Source: Mesorhizobium sp. L-2-11 (lineage in GTDB: Bacteria; Pseudomonadota; Alphaproteobacteria; Rhizobiales; Rhizobiaceae). From it: a DNA stretch of 64,000 nucleotides. Made by a program: the position numbers and the translations under genes. The stretch's first letter is position 1; each line of letters begins with the position of its first letter. The stretch spans positions 62,001-126,000 of the forward strand of contig NZ_AP023259.1 in assembly GCF_016756595.1 (NCBI RefSeq), in the 5' to 3' direction. Positions 36,466 through 45,763 of this stretch are shown here, piece by piece. The notes below the pieces were generated by a model. The model had not been told where the DNA came from and ran no database searches. It saw only the letters and a program-made list of their open reading frames with translations.

Positions 36466-38298
36466 ATGTGCGGCATCTGTGGATGGATTGATTTCGATCG
36501 TGACTTAGAAAGTCCCGACGCACGAAGGGAGCTTGCCGACATGACGGGCACCATGGCCTATCGTGGTCCGGACGATGAGGGGACTTGGATCGACGGGCCT
36601 GCGGCACTGGGACACCGTCGCCTGGCGGTCATCGACATCCAGGGCGGTCGCCAGCCTATGACGCACCAGGAGGACGGGCAATCCGCCTTGGTGCTCGTCT
36701 ATGGCGGCGAGACTTACAACTACCGTGAGCTGCGTCAACGGCTCGTCGCCCTGGGCCATCGATTCGACACGAGCACTGACACCGAGGTGGTGCTGCACGC
36801 CCACCGCGAGTGGGGCCGACGGGATCCCTGCACCGCGGTGAGCGAACTAAACGGGATGTTCGCCTACGCACTCTGGGACACCGCCAAGCGCGAACTGCTT
36901 CTCGTACGCGACCGGCTCGGCATCAAGCCGCTTTACTACTATCCCACCCAACATGGAGTGTTGTTCGGTTCCGAGCCAAAGGCGATCCTCGCCAATAGTC
37001 TCGCGGAACCGGCCATGGACGCTGACGGGCTTCGTCGCACACTATGCGCCATCCCCGACCCGGACGGCACCGTGTTCCGCGGTTTGCGTGAGGTACGGCC
37101 CGGCCACATCGTCCGCGTGACCCGCGACGGCATCCAGCAGATGAGCTACTGGCAGCTCAGTGACAGCGAGCACACTGACGATGTGCCCACCACCGTTCGG
37201 CGCGTCCGCGAGTTGCTCGACGACACACTCCAGCGCCAGCTCATCGCCGACGTGCCGCTATGCACGCTCTTGTCGGGTGGGCTTGATTCCTCGGCCATGA
37301 CCGCACTGGCCGCGCGCTTCAGCGACGAGCGGATCCGGACCTTCGCCCTCGACTTCGTCGGCCACACCGACAACTTTACCCCCGGCCCGGGGCGGCCCAC
37401 ACCCGACGGGCCGTACGTGCAGGAGGTCGCGAAGTTCGTTGGTACCGACCACACGGACATTACGTTGTCCGCGCACGAACTCATGGACCCAAGCGTGCGG
37501 GCTGCCACCCTCCATGCCCGCGACCTACCATTGACCTTGGGCGACCAAGATAGCTCGCTCTATCTGCTGTTCCGCACGATCAGGCAACACTCAACGGTGG
37601 CCCTATCCGGCGAGGCGTCCGACGAGGTTTTCGGCGGCTACTCATGGTTCCACGATCCCGCGAAAATTCAGTGCGACACGTTTCCCTGGTACAATGTCAG
37701 CGACGATATCGCACTGCGGTCTCTTGACCCCGGCCTCGTCGAGAAGCTTGATCTCCCCAACTACCTCGCCGAGCAGTACCGCAGGGCACTTGCTGAAGTA
37801 CCCGCCCTGACCGGGCCGGCCTCGGCCGATCCACTCGAACGTCGCATGCGTGAGGTCTGCTACCTCGTTCTCACGCGTTTCCTGCCGCCGCTGCTCGACC
37901 GCAAGGACCGGCTGAGCATGGCTTTTGGTGTCGAGGTGCGGGTCCCCTACTGCGACCACCGCCTCGTTGAATACGTATTTGGCACCCCATGGGCACACAA
38001 GACTTTCGACAAGCGCGAGAAGAGCCTGCTGCGGGCCGCCACCGCGGACCTCCTGCCGCAGTCGGTCTTGCAGCGAGTCAAGAGCGCATATCCGCATATT
38101 CAGGATCCAACCTACGGCACAATGCTGCGCAACCGGTTCACCACGCTGCTGAATGACCCCAATGCAGCAGTGGCACCATTGCTGTCCGTCGACGGGTCTC
38201 GTGCGTTACTCAATGCGACCGACAACCTCAGGGGGGTGGAACATATCCTTAGCCTCCAGGATTTCCTGACCGATTACAACGTGAGTCTGGCGGTCTGA
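36466..38298 (+). CDS. asnB: Asparagine synthase (glutamine-hydrolysing)
   Basis: 610 residues from ATG 36466, with AAGGAG seven bases upstream; this start gives MCGICG with the N-terminal nucleophile Cys2 of class II glutaminases. The glutaminase domain has YRGPDDEG, LGHRRLAVID and a GGETYNYREL loop (NGEIYN is usual). The synthetase domain has the PP-loop LLSGGLDSSAM and ALSGEASDEVFGGY. It transfers glutamine nitrogen to aspartate or a related carboxylate using ATP. In a symbiosis region, asparagine export or amide formation on a special metabolite are both possible. The high-GC codon use and some sequence features recall actinobacterial AsnB, which may mean transfer. Single gene with its own sigma-54 promoter. 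Confidence 0.9.
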   Translation: MCGICGWIDFDRDLESPDARRELADMTGTMAYRGPDDEGTWIDGPAALGHRRLAVIDIQGGRQPMTHQEDGQSALVLVYGGETYNYRELRQRLVALGHRFDTSTDTEVVLHAHREWGRRDPCTAVSELNGMFAYALWDTAKRELLLVRDRLGIKPLYYYPTQHGVLFGSEPKAILANSLAEPAMDADGLRRTLCAIPDPDGTVFRGLREVRPGHIVRVTRDGIQQMSYWQLSDSEHTDDVPTTVRRVRELLDDTLQRQLIADVPLCTLLSGGLDSSAMTALAARFSDERIRTFALDFVGHTDNFTPGPGRPTPDGPYVQEVAKFVGTDHTDITLSAHELMDPSVRAATLHARDLPLTLGDQDSSLYLLFRTIRQHSTVALSGEASDEVFGGYSWFHDPAKIQCDTFPWYNVSDDIALRSLDPGLVEKLDLPNYLAEQYRRALAEVPALTGPASADPLERRMREVCYLVLTRFLPPLLDRKDRLSMAFGVEVRVPYCDHRLVEYVFGTPWAHKTFDKREKSLLRAATADLLPQSVLQRVKSAYPHIQDPTYGTMLRNRFTTLLNDPNAAVAPLLSVDGSRALLNATDNLRGVEHILSLQDFLTDYNVSLAV

Positions 38299-38471
38299 GA
38301 CGGCGTACAACGCATAGGGTGCGGATTTCGAGAAAGTGCACTCTAAGCGTTTCGCGCAGGTCCGTGTCGTGGTCGTTTCATGGCCGCTATCGATGCCTGC
38401 TGCTTCGATGGAGTTGACAATCCTCTAAATGGAATGACCGTTCTCATCAGAAAAATTGAAGTTTGGTCGCA

Positions 38472-39371
38472 ATGAACGCCCCGCTCAATCATCCTTTGCC
38501 ACTGCTCGATCTCGACGTTTTGCGCACTTTCGTGGCGATCGCCGAAACCGGCAGCTTCACGACCGCCGCCAATGCCGTTTTCCGCACGCCATCGGCGGTC
38601 TCCATGCAGATCAAGAAGCTGGAAGACATTCTTGGCCGCTCGGTGTTTGCGCGCGATGCACGCTCGGTGACGCTGACCACGAATGGCGAGATGCTGCTCG
38701 GCTATGCCCGCCGCCTGTTGTCGATCAACCGTGAAGTGGTGTCCAAGTTCATCATCCCCGACATTGTTGGGGTGGTGCGGCTCGGCTCGCCTGACGACTA
38801 TGGCGAGCGCGTGCTGCCGCATGTGCTGAAGCGTTTCGCGCAATCGCATCCGTCGATCGCGGTCGACGTCACCATCGACCAGAGTAGCAATCTGCGCCGC
38901 CGCATGGATGACCGGGCGCTCGACATCACACTCTTGACCAACTCCTACAAGACCAGCGCGCTCGGCGCCGAAATTCTGTTGACCGAGCCGATCGTCTGGG
39001 CCGGCGCCAAGGGCGGCTGCGCGCATCTGCGCGAGCCGTTGCCGGTGTCGCTGTGGGATGAAGGCTGCGCCTGGCTGGCCGGCGCCCTGGAGACGCTTGG
39101 CCGCGAGGGCCGCAACTATCGCGTCGCTTATAAGAGCGCGCACACGGCCGGCCAGCGCGCCGCCATCATGGCCGACCTTGCCGTCGCGCCGCTGCCAAAA
39201 TCCCTCCTCGGCAGCGACATGGTCGAGCTTTGCCCGAAGAACGGCATGCCGGACATCGGCACCTACAATCTCGCCATGCTGGTGGCGCCGGATGCCAGCG
39301 CGCCGGTCAAGGCAGTAGCGGACCACATCCGCGCAACCTTCGAAGTGTTCAGGGAAACCAGCAAGTTCTAA
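38472..39371 (+). CDS. LysR-family transcriptional regulator
   Basis: 299 residues; ATG 38472 is favoured over TTG 38463. The N-terminal helix-turn-helix is standard (VLRTFVAIAETGSFTTAANA, SAVSMQIKKLEDILGRSVFA). The C-terminal LysR substrate domain runs VRLGSPDDYGERVLPHVLKR to FEVFRETSKF, close to regulators of the NodD/ LrhA-like size class but with no specific assignment. No adjacent divergent operon is seen, so the target is unknown. 39372-39599 has no recognised gene. Confidence 0.88.
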   Translation: MNAPLNHPLPLLDLDVLRTFVAIAETGSFTTAANAVFRTPSAVSMQIKKLEDILGRSVFARDARSVTLTTNGEMLLGYARRLLSINREVVSKFIIPDIVGVVRLGSPDDYGERVLPHVLKRFAQSHPSIAVDVTIDQSSNLRRRMDDRALDITLLTNSYKTSALGAEILLTEPIVWAGAKGGCAHLREPLPVSLWDEGCAWLAGALETLGREGRNYRVAYKSAHTAGQRAAIMADLAVAPLPKSLLGSDMVELCPKNGMPDIGTYNLAMLVAPDASAPVKAVADHIRATFEVFRETSKF

Positions 39372-39599
39372 CGAGCCTTACGGTGAGCCGCGTTTCGGTG
39401 CTCAGCGATCTTATCACGTGCAGAAAGCCAATCGATGTTTTGGCTGCAATCGTAAGCGACCTGCGTTAGTCTGAGACGCCAATTGTCGTCCTAACCGCTG
39501 ATCATATTTTGAGTGTGCTCTGACGGTTCCAGGCAAGAGAACTTACTGCCGATTTTGCCGAACCGACTGCACACCCAAAAACTCGCCCGGCCTCTTTGT

Positions 39600-39789
39600 C
39601 GCCAACTGATGAGCAATGGCTGGCAGCGCGGCGGGTAGCACGCGAGTTGGACAGGATCCTCGATGGATCTGGAGCGCGTCGTGCCGCAGTCGATCGCGCC
39701 GCCGCCGAACTGCGCCTGTCGACCCGTCTACAATCTGCTGGGACGCTATCGCGCCGATCGGAGGGTCACGTCACTCCTACTGCCCGTCT
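39600..39789 (+). pseudogene. Mu-type transposase N-terminal fragment, frameshifted
   Basis: The frame LSPTDEQWLAARRVARELDR and ILDGSGARRAAVDRAAAELR matches the N-terminal region of Mu/IS481-like transposases. After LSTR the continuation YNLLGRYRADRRVTSLLPV is in another frame. Everything beyond is missing. Confidence 0.6.
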
Positions 39790-39807
39790 AGTGCCGTTCC
39801 ACAGAGA

Positions 39808-39950
39808 TTATGACTCCTTGACGGGATAGGCTTTGCGGAGTTTTGCGCGAGCCTTTTCGGTGGTGAACATCCACTGGATCTGAGCGCCTTCGGCGTTGAG
39901 CCGCTGTTGCCAAGCAGCGACCTCGGCGGGGATCGTTTGCTTGTCGCCGA
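39808..39950 (-). pseudogene. IS630-family transposase C-terminal fragment
   Basis: Minus-strand frame [19 protein letters not shown], then [24 protein letters not shown] and TAA (39808-39810). This is the C-terminus of an IS630 transposase. It is joined directly to the thiG remnant. Confidence 0.65.
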
Positions 39951-39969
39951 GCGGGTACTCGAGGCGGGC

Positions 39970-40263
39970 TATCAACATCACGGCGCTGCGCGCAATGCGC
40001 AGGCTTTTCCCGACGTTCCGCTGATTGTGGATGCAGGCCTCGGGCGACCGTCACACGCCGCAACGGTCATGGAGCTCGGTTTCGACGCCGTGCTCCTGAA
40101 CACGGCGGTCGCCAGGGCGGCCGATCCGGTCGGCATGGCGCGTGCGTTCGGCAAGGCGATCGAAGCCGGTCGCGAAGCTTTTGGTTCGGGAATGCTCGAA
40201 CCGCGCGATGTCGCCGTGCCGTCGACGCCGACATTCGGCAGGGCGGTTTTTCATGAAGCTTGA
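39970..40263 (+). pseudogene. thiG: thiG 3' fragment (thiazole synthase)
   Basis: Only the C-terminal third remains: [40 protein letters not shown] and [16 protein letters not shown]. The N-terminal part with the Schiff-base lysine was lost at the IS630 junction near 39950. The stop codon overlaps the thiE start, the usual operon arrangement. Non-functional. Confidence 0.8.
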
Positions 40264-40856
40264 TCCCTTCTACCTGATCGTCGACAGCGCCGCCTGGATC
40301 GAGCGATTGGCGCCGCTCGGCGTCAGGCTGGTGCAGCTGCGTATCAAGACCATGGATGAGGCCGGGTTGCGCGCCGAAATCCGGAAGGCAAAGGCCTTGT
40401 GCGCCGAGCATCAGTGCCAGCTCATCGTCAACGACCATTGGCGCCTGGCAATCGAGGAAGGCTGCACCTTCGTCCATCTCGGCCAGTATTTGCAGACCGC
40501 CGACCGGGCGCGAATACGGGCAGCCGGCGTCAGGCTCGGGCTGAGCACGCATGATCATGTCGAGCTGGAAACGGCCATGTTTGCCGAGCCCGACTATATC
40601 GCGCTCGGCCCCATCTACCCGACCATCCTGAAGACGATGAAATGGGCGCCGCAAGGGCTCGAACGGATCGGCGAGTGGAAGCGCCGGGTCGCCCGATCCC
40701 ATTGGTTGCGATTGGTGGCCTTAACCCTGAGGCTCGACGCTGTTTTCGAGGCCGGCGCGGACAGCGCGGCAGTGGTCGGTCACCGACATCACGGTGAATG
40801 CCGATCCCGAAGCGCGCACACGAGAATGGATCGAAAAGACGGAGCGATGGCGCTGA
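40253..40856 (+). pseudogene. thiE: thiE (thiamine-phosphate synthase), frameshifted
   Basis: Starts [20 protein letters not shown] and retains RLVQLRIKTMDEAGLRAEIR, LIVNDHWRLAIEEG and DYIALGPIYPTILKTMKWAP. Near 40695 the frame is lost (the expected PLVAIGGL is out of frame), then VFEAGADSAAVV returns and is lost again before the normal ending EWIEKTERWR-stop at 40856. At least two frameshifts, so inactive. Confidence 0.8.
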
Positions 40857-41600
40857 GGCGAGAACCGCATGTGCTTGTCGTTGGCGGGTCGGACTCCAGC
40901 GGGGGCGCCGGAACTGCGCGTGACATCGAGACGCTATCTTCGATTGGCGTGTGCACCTGCCTTGCCGTCACCGCGCTAACGGTGCAGACGCACGACGCCG
41001 TCATGGAAATTCATCATTCGCAATCTCGTCTGATGGCCAATCAGATGAGCGGGGCTGCAGGCCAACGAGGTGACGGCCATCAAGATCGGCAAGCTGGCGA
41101 CTGCCGAAATCATCGCAGCCGTTGCGGCGGTGCTGTGTGAAAATCCGCACTTGCCGGCGATATTGGACCCGGTGATGGCGTCGACATCAGGCCGGACGCT
41201 TCTGGAAGCCGGCGCCATCGCCGCCATAAGGCGTGATCTGCTGCCGCTTTGCCGTCTGGTCATACCCACCCTCATCGAACTGGCGCTTCTGAGCGCGAAG
41301 CAAGCGGTCGACGACGACGGAGCAATCAGGCAAGGCCGGGAATTGCTGGCAGCCGGCGCGCGGGCTCTGCTTATCGAGGTGGCCATGCATCGGGAGCCCA
41401 ATCGACCGATATTCCTGTTGCGCTCCGATCACGAACCAACCACTTCGACGCACCGCGCCTTGCCACATCAATGCGCGGGACGGACTGCATGCTGGCCAGC
41501 GCGATTGCGGCGCATTTGGCGAAAGTGAGAACACTTGAAGACGGCGTGCGCGGCGGAAAGCTGTTTGTGTTCGAGAAGCTGCAAAAGAAAAATCGGACGA
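40847..41600 (+). pseudogene. thiD: thiD (HMP/HMP-P kinase), frameshifted
   Basis: Overlaps the thiE end. MALRREPHVLVVGGSDSSGG and IGVCTCLAVTALTVQTHDAV are followed by a frameshift near 41020. The middle (AIKIGKLATAEIIAAVAAVL, ILDPVMASTSGRTLLEAGAI) is readable, and a further shift near 41470 moves the end (DCMLASAIAAHLAKVRTLED) to another frame. 41601-41940 contains no recognised gene; a 62-codon frame at 41743 is of doubtful reality. Confidence 0.75.
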
Positions 41601-41953
41601 CAATGAATGCTGTCTCAGTCAATCTGATCGCGGCCGCTGAGCAATCACTCTGTCCACGGTTCTGCCGATAGCGCCTGCGGGGGAGAGGAGGCCGGCAGGC
41701 GCGCCACATAATGCCCGCATCTTTGATGCGCGAACGACCTGCATGCTTTTGATTTTCACTCCTAGGACCGTGTCACCGGAGATCAGGCTCGCGGAAGCGT
41801 CTAACAACGAGCTGCGCTGGGGCGCGCTGACCAGCTTTCAGACGCAACACCTTGAGCGACTGCCGAACGTCGATCGCGATATCACCACCTTGCGCTTGAG
41901 GCTGGCGCTGTTGCGGCCAGAAAGCTTTTGACGGTCCGGAGCTTTTGGCCATC

Positions 41954-41981
41954 TTGATTAACCTTGAATACCATGTATATT
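41954..41981 (+). promoter_or_regulatory. Probable promoter of the solute-binding protein gene with overlapping operator-like site
   Basis: TTGATT (41954-41959) and TATATT (41976-41981) are 16 bases apart. The overlapping TTGAATACCATGTATATTGG is an imperfect version of the GGTATACC-type palindrome found at 23747, 44127, 44218 and 49982. The start codon is 33 bases downstream. Confidence 0.5.
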
Positions 41982-42014
41982 GGTCCCGTCTAAAGCTTAT
42001 AAAGGGGAATGCAT

Positions 42015-42893
42015 ATGTCTCGATTCACACGACGCTCACTGGTTTTCGGCGCTTTCGTACTGACTTCGCTCACGACTATTTCCATGCCAGCTCTCGCCCA
42101 AAGCACGCTGGAAAAGATCAAAACAGAGGGAAAGGTTACCATCGGTATCGCTAGTGGGTACCGGCCATGGAGCTTTCCGGGTGACAACGGAACAGCTTCT
42201 GGCTTCAGCCCGGACTTGGTGCGAGCGGCTTTTGAGCCACTCGGTATCAAGGATATTCAGTTTGTTGACTCTGAATTCCCCGCACTCGTGTCATCGCTTG
42301 TTTCCAACCGATTTGACGTGGTAGCTGCTGGAATGTGGATCACGCCTGTGCGCTGCACCGCCGTAGCTTTTAGTGACCCCGATCTCACGATGAAAGACGC
42401 AATCATTGTGAAAAAAGGCAACCCGAAAAACATCCATTCGTATAAGGACATCGCTGGCAACAGCGAACTGAAGATCGGGGCCGACCGAGGTAGCGCAGCG
42501 CTGGAACATGCAAGTTCCGCCGGCGTACCAAAAGACCAGATAATCTCGTTTGAGAATTTCGATGCAGCCGTCGCCGCAGTTATTGGTGGTCGCATTGATG
42601 GAGTGCCGGCAGCTTCAACGTCCGTGGGCCCTTTCATCCGTGATCCAAAACTCAGCGGCGAAATCGAACGTGCTATGCCTTTCGAGGGATTTGTCTTGGC
42701 TAACGGGCGAGAGATCGCAGGATACTCAGCCATAGCCTTTCGGCTGGATGATAAGGACTTGAAGGACTTCTACAATAAGCGACTCCAGGAAATGAAGGCT
42801 GATGGAACTGTGGCAGCTATCATGAAGAAGTATGATATCGAAGCCGAGGTGGCAAAAGACGTCACGGCGCAGCAAATCTGCAGCGATAAATAA
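42015..42893 (+). CDS. ABC transporter solute-binding protein (polar amino-acid family)
   Basis: 292 residues from ATG 42015, which has AAAGGGG at the right distance; an ATG six bases earlier is too close. A signal peptide is clear (RRSLVFGAFVLTSLTTISMP then ALAQS). The SBP_bac_3 fold has IASGYRPWSF, GFSPDLVRAAFEPLG and DVVAAGMWITPVRCTAVAFS. Family members bind polar amino acids, opines, ectoine or related zwitterions in the periplasm. The permease and ATPase genes lie at 44.4-46.5 kb, separated by an opposing M20 gene. Ligand unknown. Confidence 0.88.
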   Translation: MSRFTRRSLVFGAFVLTSLTTISMPALAQSTLEKIKTEGKVTIGIASGYRPWSFPGDNGTASGFSPDLVRAAFEPLGIKDIQFVDSEFPALVSSLVSNRFDVVAAGMWITPVRCTAVAFSDPDLTMKDAIIVKKGNPKNIHSYKDIAGNSELKIGADRGSAALEHASSAGVPKDQIISFENFDAAVAAVIGGRIDGVPAASTSVGPFIRDPKLSGEIERAMPFEGFVLANGREIAGYSAIAFRLDDKDLKDFYNKRLQEMKADGTVAAIMKKYDIEAEVAKDVTAQQICSDK

Positions 42894-42937
42894 TGGTAGC
42901 GGGCGGCCGCGGTCGACCCGCCGCCGCCCAGACCTTT

Positions 42938-44083
42938 TTAGCCCAGTGTTCGGAAGAGGTTGAGAAGAAGCCTGGCCCTTGGGACCAAAGACGATATGAC
43001 TATCTGCTCGCTTAACGAGTGCGCACCTTCGCCATCCGGACCCATTCCATCGAGAGTTGGCGCATACTGGGCTGCAAAGTTGGCATCTCCTCCGATAGGG
43101 CCGTTCACCCCTATCAGTTCAAATCCGAGTTCGGCCGCAAGCCCGTGCGCGTGTGCGAAGAGCCCATCGATTGCTGGTGTCCGGTCATAGCCGGGACGGT
43201 TGCCTAACTGCGTTTCAATTTGCACAGTCACATCAGGGTCGTAAGATTTTATGGACTTGATCAACTGGATTGCCTGCTCGGCCGCGCTTGACGACGGAGA
43301 ACTCAATCCGATTTCAGCGACCGCGGAGTCGGGAATGATTCCAGTGCTTGTTCCGCCATTTACGATTCCAACATTGACATGAAGGCCGGCATCGTAATCG
43401 TTCATTGCTTCGAGATCGAGGATCTGCCGCGCTAGTTCCTTGATGGCGCTACGGCCAGATCGGGGATGCAGTGAGTGCGCGGCGCGGCCGGCAATATGCA
43501 GCTTAAACTCGGCCGTTCCACCACTTCGAGATGTAACAATTTTCCCCCCATCACGTGCGGGCTCGGTCACCAGAACGTACTTCGCACGACGAGCCTCACT
43601 CTCGATCATTGCCCGCGAAGTCGGGCTCCCCACCTCCTCATCCGGCACAAACAAATGGCGAACGGGAAGCTTGCGCGGAAGGCCATGCCGAATGAGGTGG
43701 CATAACGCGGCAAAAGCAATGAATGCTCCCCCTTTCATATCATAAATTCCAGGTCCGAAAGCGCGGTCGCCTTCTCTGTGGATCGGAAGTCCGTTCTTCA
43801 GGGTTCCGACTGGGTGGACGGTGTCGAGATGGCTTAGTACAAGCACGCCGTGGTTCTGCGAATCCCCAGGTGTTGCAACAAGCAGCAGGTCAGCGAACCC
43901 GCTCGCACCTGAGTGTCGCACCGTGACTGCACCTGCCAACTGAGCCTGCTGCTCTACGAGACTGACCAACCTGTTGACGGCAGCTGCATCGGAACTGGGG
44001 GTCTCAATCTCGACCCATTCCTGAATGCCGGCCAACAGCTCGTCGGTCCCCAACTCGAAGTCATCTTCAGATGCTTTAATCAT
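42938..44083 (-). CDS. M20-family metallohydrolase (carboxypeptidase G2-like)
   Basis: About 381 residues from ATG 44083 (TGGTGG just upstream); ATGs at 44098 and 44116 are alternatives. Zinc ligands and catalytic residues are seen: HLDTVHPVG, GPGIYDMKGG, PDEEVGSPTSR, VTEPARDG and a C-terminal EGAHSLSE. The dimerisation insert has GRAAHSLHPRSGRSAIKELA. Enzymes of this group cut C-terminal or N-acyl amide bonds, often releasing glutamate or deacylating amino acids. No signal peptide. It sits inside the transporter locus, divergent from the permease genes, with two palindromes in between, so it probably processes the imported compound. Confidence 0.85.
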   Translation of the reverse strand: MIKASEDDFELGTDELLAGIQEWVEIETPSSDAAAVNRLVSLVEQQAQLAGAVTVRHSGASGFADLLLVATPGDSQNHGVLVLSHLDTVHPVGTLKNGLPIHREGDRAFGPGIYDMKGGAFIAFAALCHLIRHGLPRKLPVRHLFVPDEEVGSPTSRAMIESEARRAKYVLVTEPARDGGKIVTSRSGGTAEFKLHIAGRAAHSLHPRSGRSAIKELARQILDLEAMNDYDAGLHVNVGIVNGGTSTGIIPDSAVAEIGLSSPSSSAAEQAIQLIKSIKSYDPDVTVQIETQLGNRPGYDRTPAIDGLFAHAHGLAAELGFELIGVNGPIGGDANFAAQYAPTLDGMGPDGEGAHSLSEQIVISSLVPRARLLLNLFRTLG

Positions 44084-44126
44084 TGTCCACCAAAGCATAG
44101 GTTGAAACGGCAACATGCCGCGTAAA

Positions 44127-44149
44127 CTTGGTATACCCAGAATACCAAG
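44127..44149. promoter_or_regulatory. Operator-like inverted repeat before the M20 gene
   Basis: CTTGGTAT and ATACCAAG are perfect inverted arms separated by seven bases (CTTGGTAT-N7-ATACCAAG), with GGTATACC in the left part. It lies 44 bases before the chosen M20 start. Belongs to the same motif family as the sites at 23747, 44218 and 49982. Confidence 0.55.
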
Positions 44150-44205
44150 ACCGCCCTCCTCCGGCAACCCCTTCCTAATCCGCAAGAAAAATGTCAGCCA
44201 TGGAA

Positions 44206-44232
44206 TTGACCTATCGGTATACCGGGTATAAT
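44206..44232 (+). promoter_or_regulatory. Promoter plus palindromic operator ahead of the permease operon
   Basis: TTGACC (44206-44211) and TATAAT (44227-44232) are 15 bases apart. The palindrome TATACCGGGTATA (44218-44230) covers the spacer and -10 element. The core is identical to that at 23748-23760. Binding here would block polymerase, so repression is the simplest model. The leader to 44430 has no other gene. Confidence 0.55.
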
Positions 44233-44429
44233 AATTTAAAAAAAATGGGAGCTGTAGCTTGTCGATTCTCAGATTGCGTGCCAAGCGAGTGCGGCAGCGC
44301 TCGTTGAGCTTATGCCGCTCCCGCAGATGCGACACGGACGCCAGATTTCATTCGGAGAGAAACTCCAATGAATGTGCGCGGGGGATATTGGTGTAACGTG
44401 ACCGGTCGCACTTAAACGGGCAACTTGCC

Positions 44430-45089
44430 ATGAGCTTCCCCCAAATCCTCCTCGGGATCTATAGCGGCTTTGGTGTCACGCTAAGCGTGACTTTGGTCGC
44501 ACTGTTGTATGCGGTTCCGTTTGCTCTGATCGCGGGAATCCTGCAACACTTTTCGCAGGGGTCTGCGCGGTGGGCAGTGACTGCGTTCATAGAGTTTTGG
44601 CGGAGTTCACCCGTCATCGTGCTACTTTACGCATTTTACTACTCCCTACCAGCATTCGGGATCTACTTATCCGCACTGACTGTGGCCGGTCTGGTCCTAG
44701 GTATGAACACCGGAGGTTACGGGAGTCAGTCCGTACGCGCAGCGCTGCAGTCTCTGGATCGCGGGCAGGCCGAAGCTGGACTCGCTCTGGGCCTTACACG
44801 ATTCACGGTGCTCCACCAGGTCGAGTTGCCGCAAGCGATTACCGCAATGATCCCCACTTTCATCAATCAGGTCATCCAGTTGATCAAGGGCACTTCACTC
44901 GTGTCGCTACTGACTCTTGCGGACATGACATTCAGAGCGAAAGAACTGTTTAACTACAGCTATGATCCAGTCGGAATATATTCTGGCCTGCTGCTCGCTT
45001 ACCTAGTCATTTGCTATCCGATCACGATTCTGGGCCGACGCCTAGAAAGAAGATTTGTCAGAGACAGGGGAGTATCCCGTGAAATTTGA
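44430..45089 (+). CDS. ABC transporter permease, HisM/HisQ family (1)
   Basis: 219 residues with about five membrane segments. The EAA loop GQAEAGLALGLTRFTVLHQV, followed by ELPQAITAMIPTFINQ, is the contact site for the ATPase. Family permeases form heterodimers for polar amino-acid uptake. The 3' end overlaps the next permease by 11 bases, so the two are translationally coupled. Confidence 0.88.
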   Translation: MSFPQILLGIYSGFGVTLSVTLVALLYAVPFALIAGILQHFSQGSARWAVTAFIEFWRSSPVIVLLYAFYYSLPAFGIYLSALTVAGLVLGMNTGGYGSQSVRAALQSLDRGQAEAGLALGLTRFTVLHQVELPQAITAMIPTFINQVIQLIKGTSLVSLLTLADMTFRAKELFNYSYDPVGIYSGLLLAYLVICYPITILGRRLERRFVRDRGVSREI

Positions 45090-45741
45090 TTTCGCTTTTG
45101 CGATCGAGATTTTTCCCCGCGTCCTCGAGGGTATCGGTAACACCATATTGGTTGCGATCCTTAGTTCGCTGGGGGCTACGGTCCTTGGCTTCGCGTGGGA
45201 AATTCTACGAAGATCAAGCAGAATCGCCAGGCCGATCACCCAGTTCTTGGTTGATGTGATCCGCTCAACGCCTGTTCTGGTTCAGGTCTATTTCCTTTTT
45301 TTTGTCCTTCCATATTACGGTGTTGAGCTGCCAGCCATGTTTGTCGGGATTTTCGGGCTCAGCGTTTATTTTTCCGGATACATCTCCGAGGTGTTCAAGG
45401 CGGGCATTGATGCGATCCCCCGCGGACAGAGTGAGGCAGCGGAAAGTTTGGGACTAGGGCGGATCGATACAACGATCTTCGTTATCGCTCCGCAAATGCT
45501 CAGGAATGTCGCGGCTCCGCTTGGCGCGTATTCGGTCTCAATACTTAAATCGACGCCTTTGCTTGCCGTTCTAGGTGTTCCCGAGATGCTAGGCAGAGCC
45601 TTTGACGTGGCCTCAGAGACATATCGCTACGCCGAGCCAACCTTTGTCTCCGGCGTGTTGTTCCTAGCCCTCGCTCTGATCGCGGTATTCTTCATCGGTC
45701 GACTTGAGCGCCGCCTAGGACTCACAACGGTGTCCCATTGA
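45079..45741 (+). CDS. ABC transporter permease, HisM/HisQ family (2)
   Basis: 220 residues from GTG 45079, which has GGGGAG at the proper spacing; an upstream TTG at 45055 is less likely. Membrane segments and the EAA loop GQSEAAESLGLGRIDTTIFV are present, as is FLVDVIRSTPVLVQVYFLFF. Partner of the preceding permease in the same importer. Confidence 0.87.
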   Translation: MKFDFAFAIEIFPRVLEGIGNTILVAILSSLGATVLGFAWEILRRSSRIARPITQFLVDVIRSTPVLVQVYFLFFVLPYYGVELPAMFVGIFGLSVYFSGYISEVFKAGIDAIPRGQSEAAESLGLGRIDTTIFVIAPQMLRNVAAPLGAYSVSILKSTPLLAVLGVPEMLGRAFDVASETYRYAEPTFVSGVLFLALALIAVFFIGRLERRLGLTTVSH

Positions 45742-45763
45742 CTGACCATTCTGCGGAGTAGAA

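Noticed and set aside
41743..41931. 62-codon ORF before the solute-binding protein gene
   Set aside because: No ribosome site, no recognised family and no neighbour support; left as non-coding.
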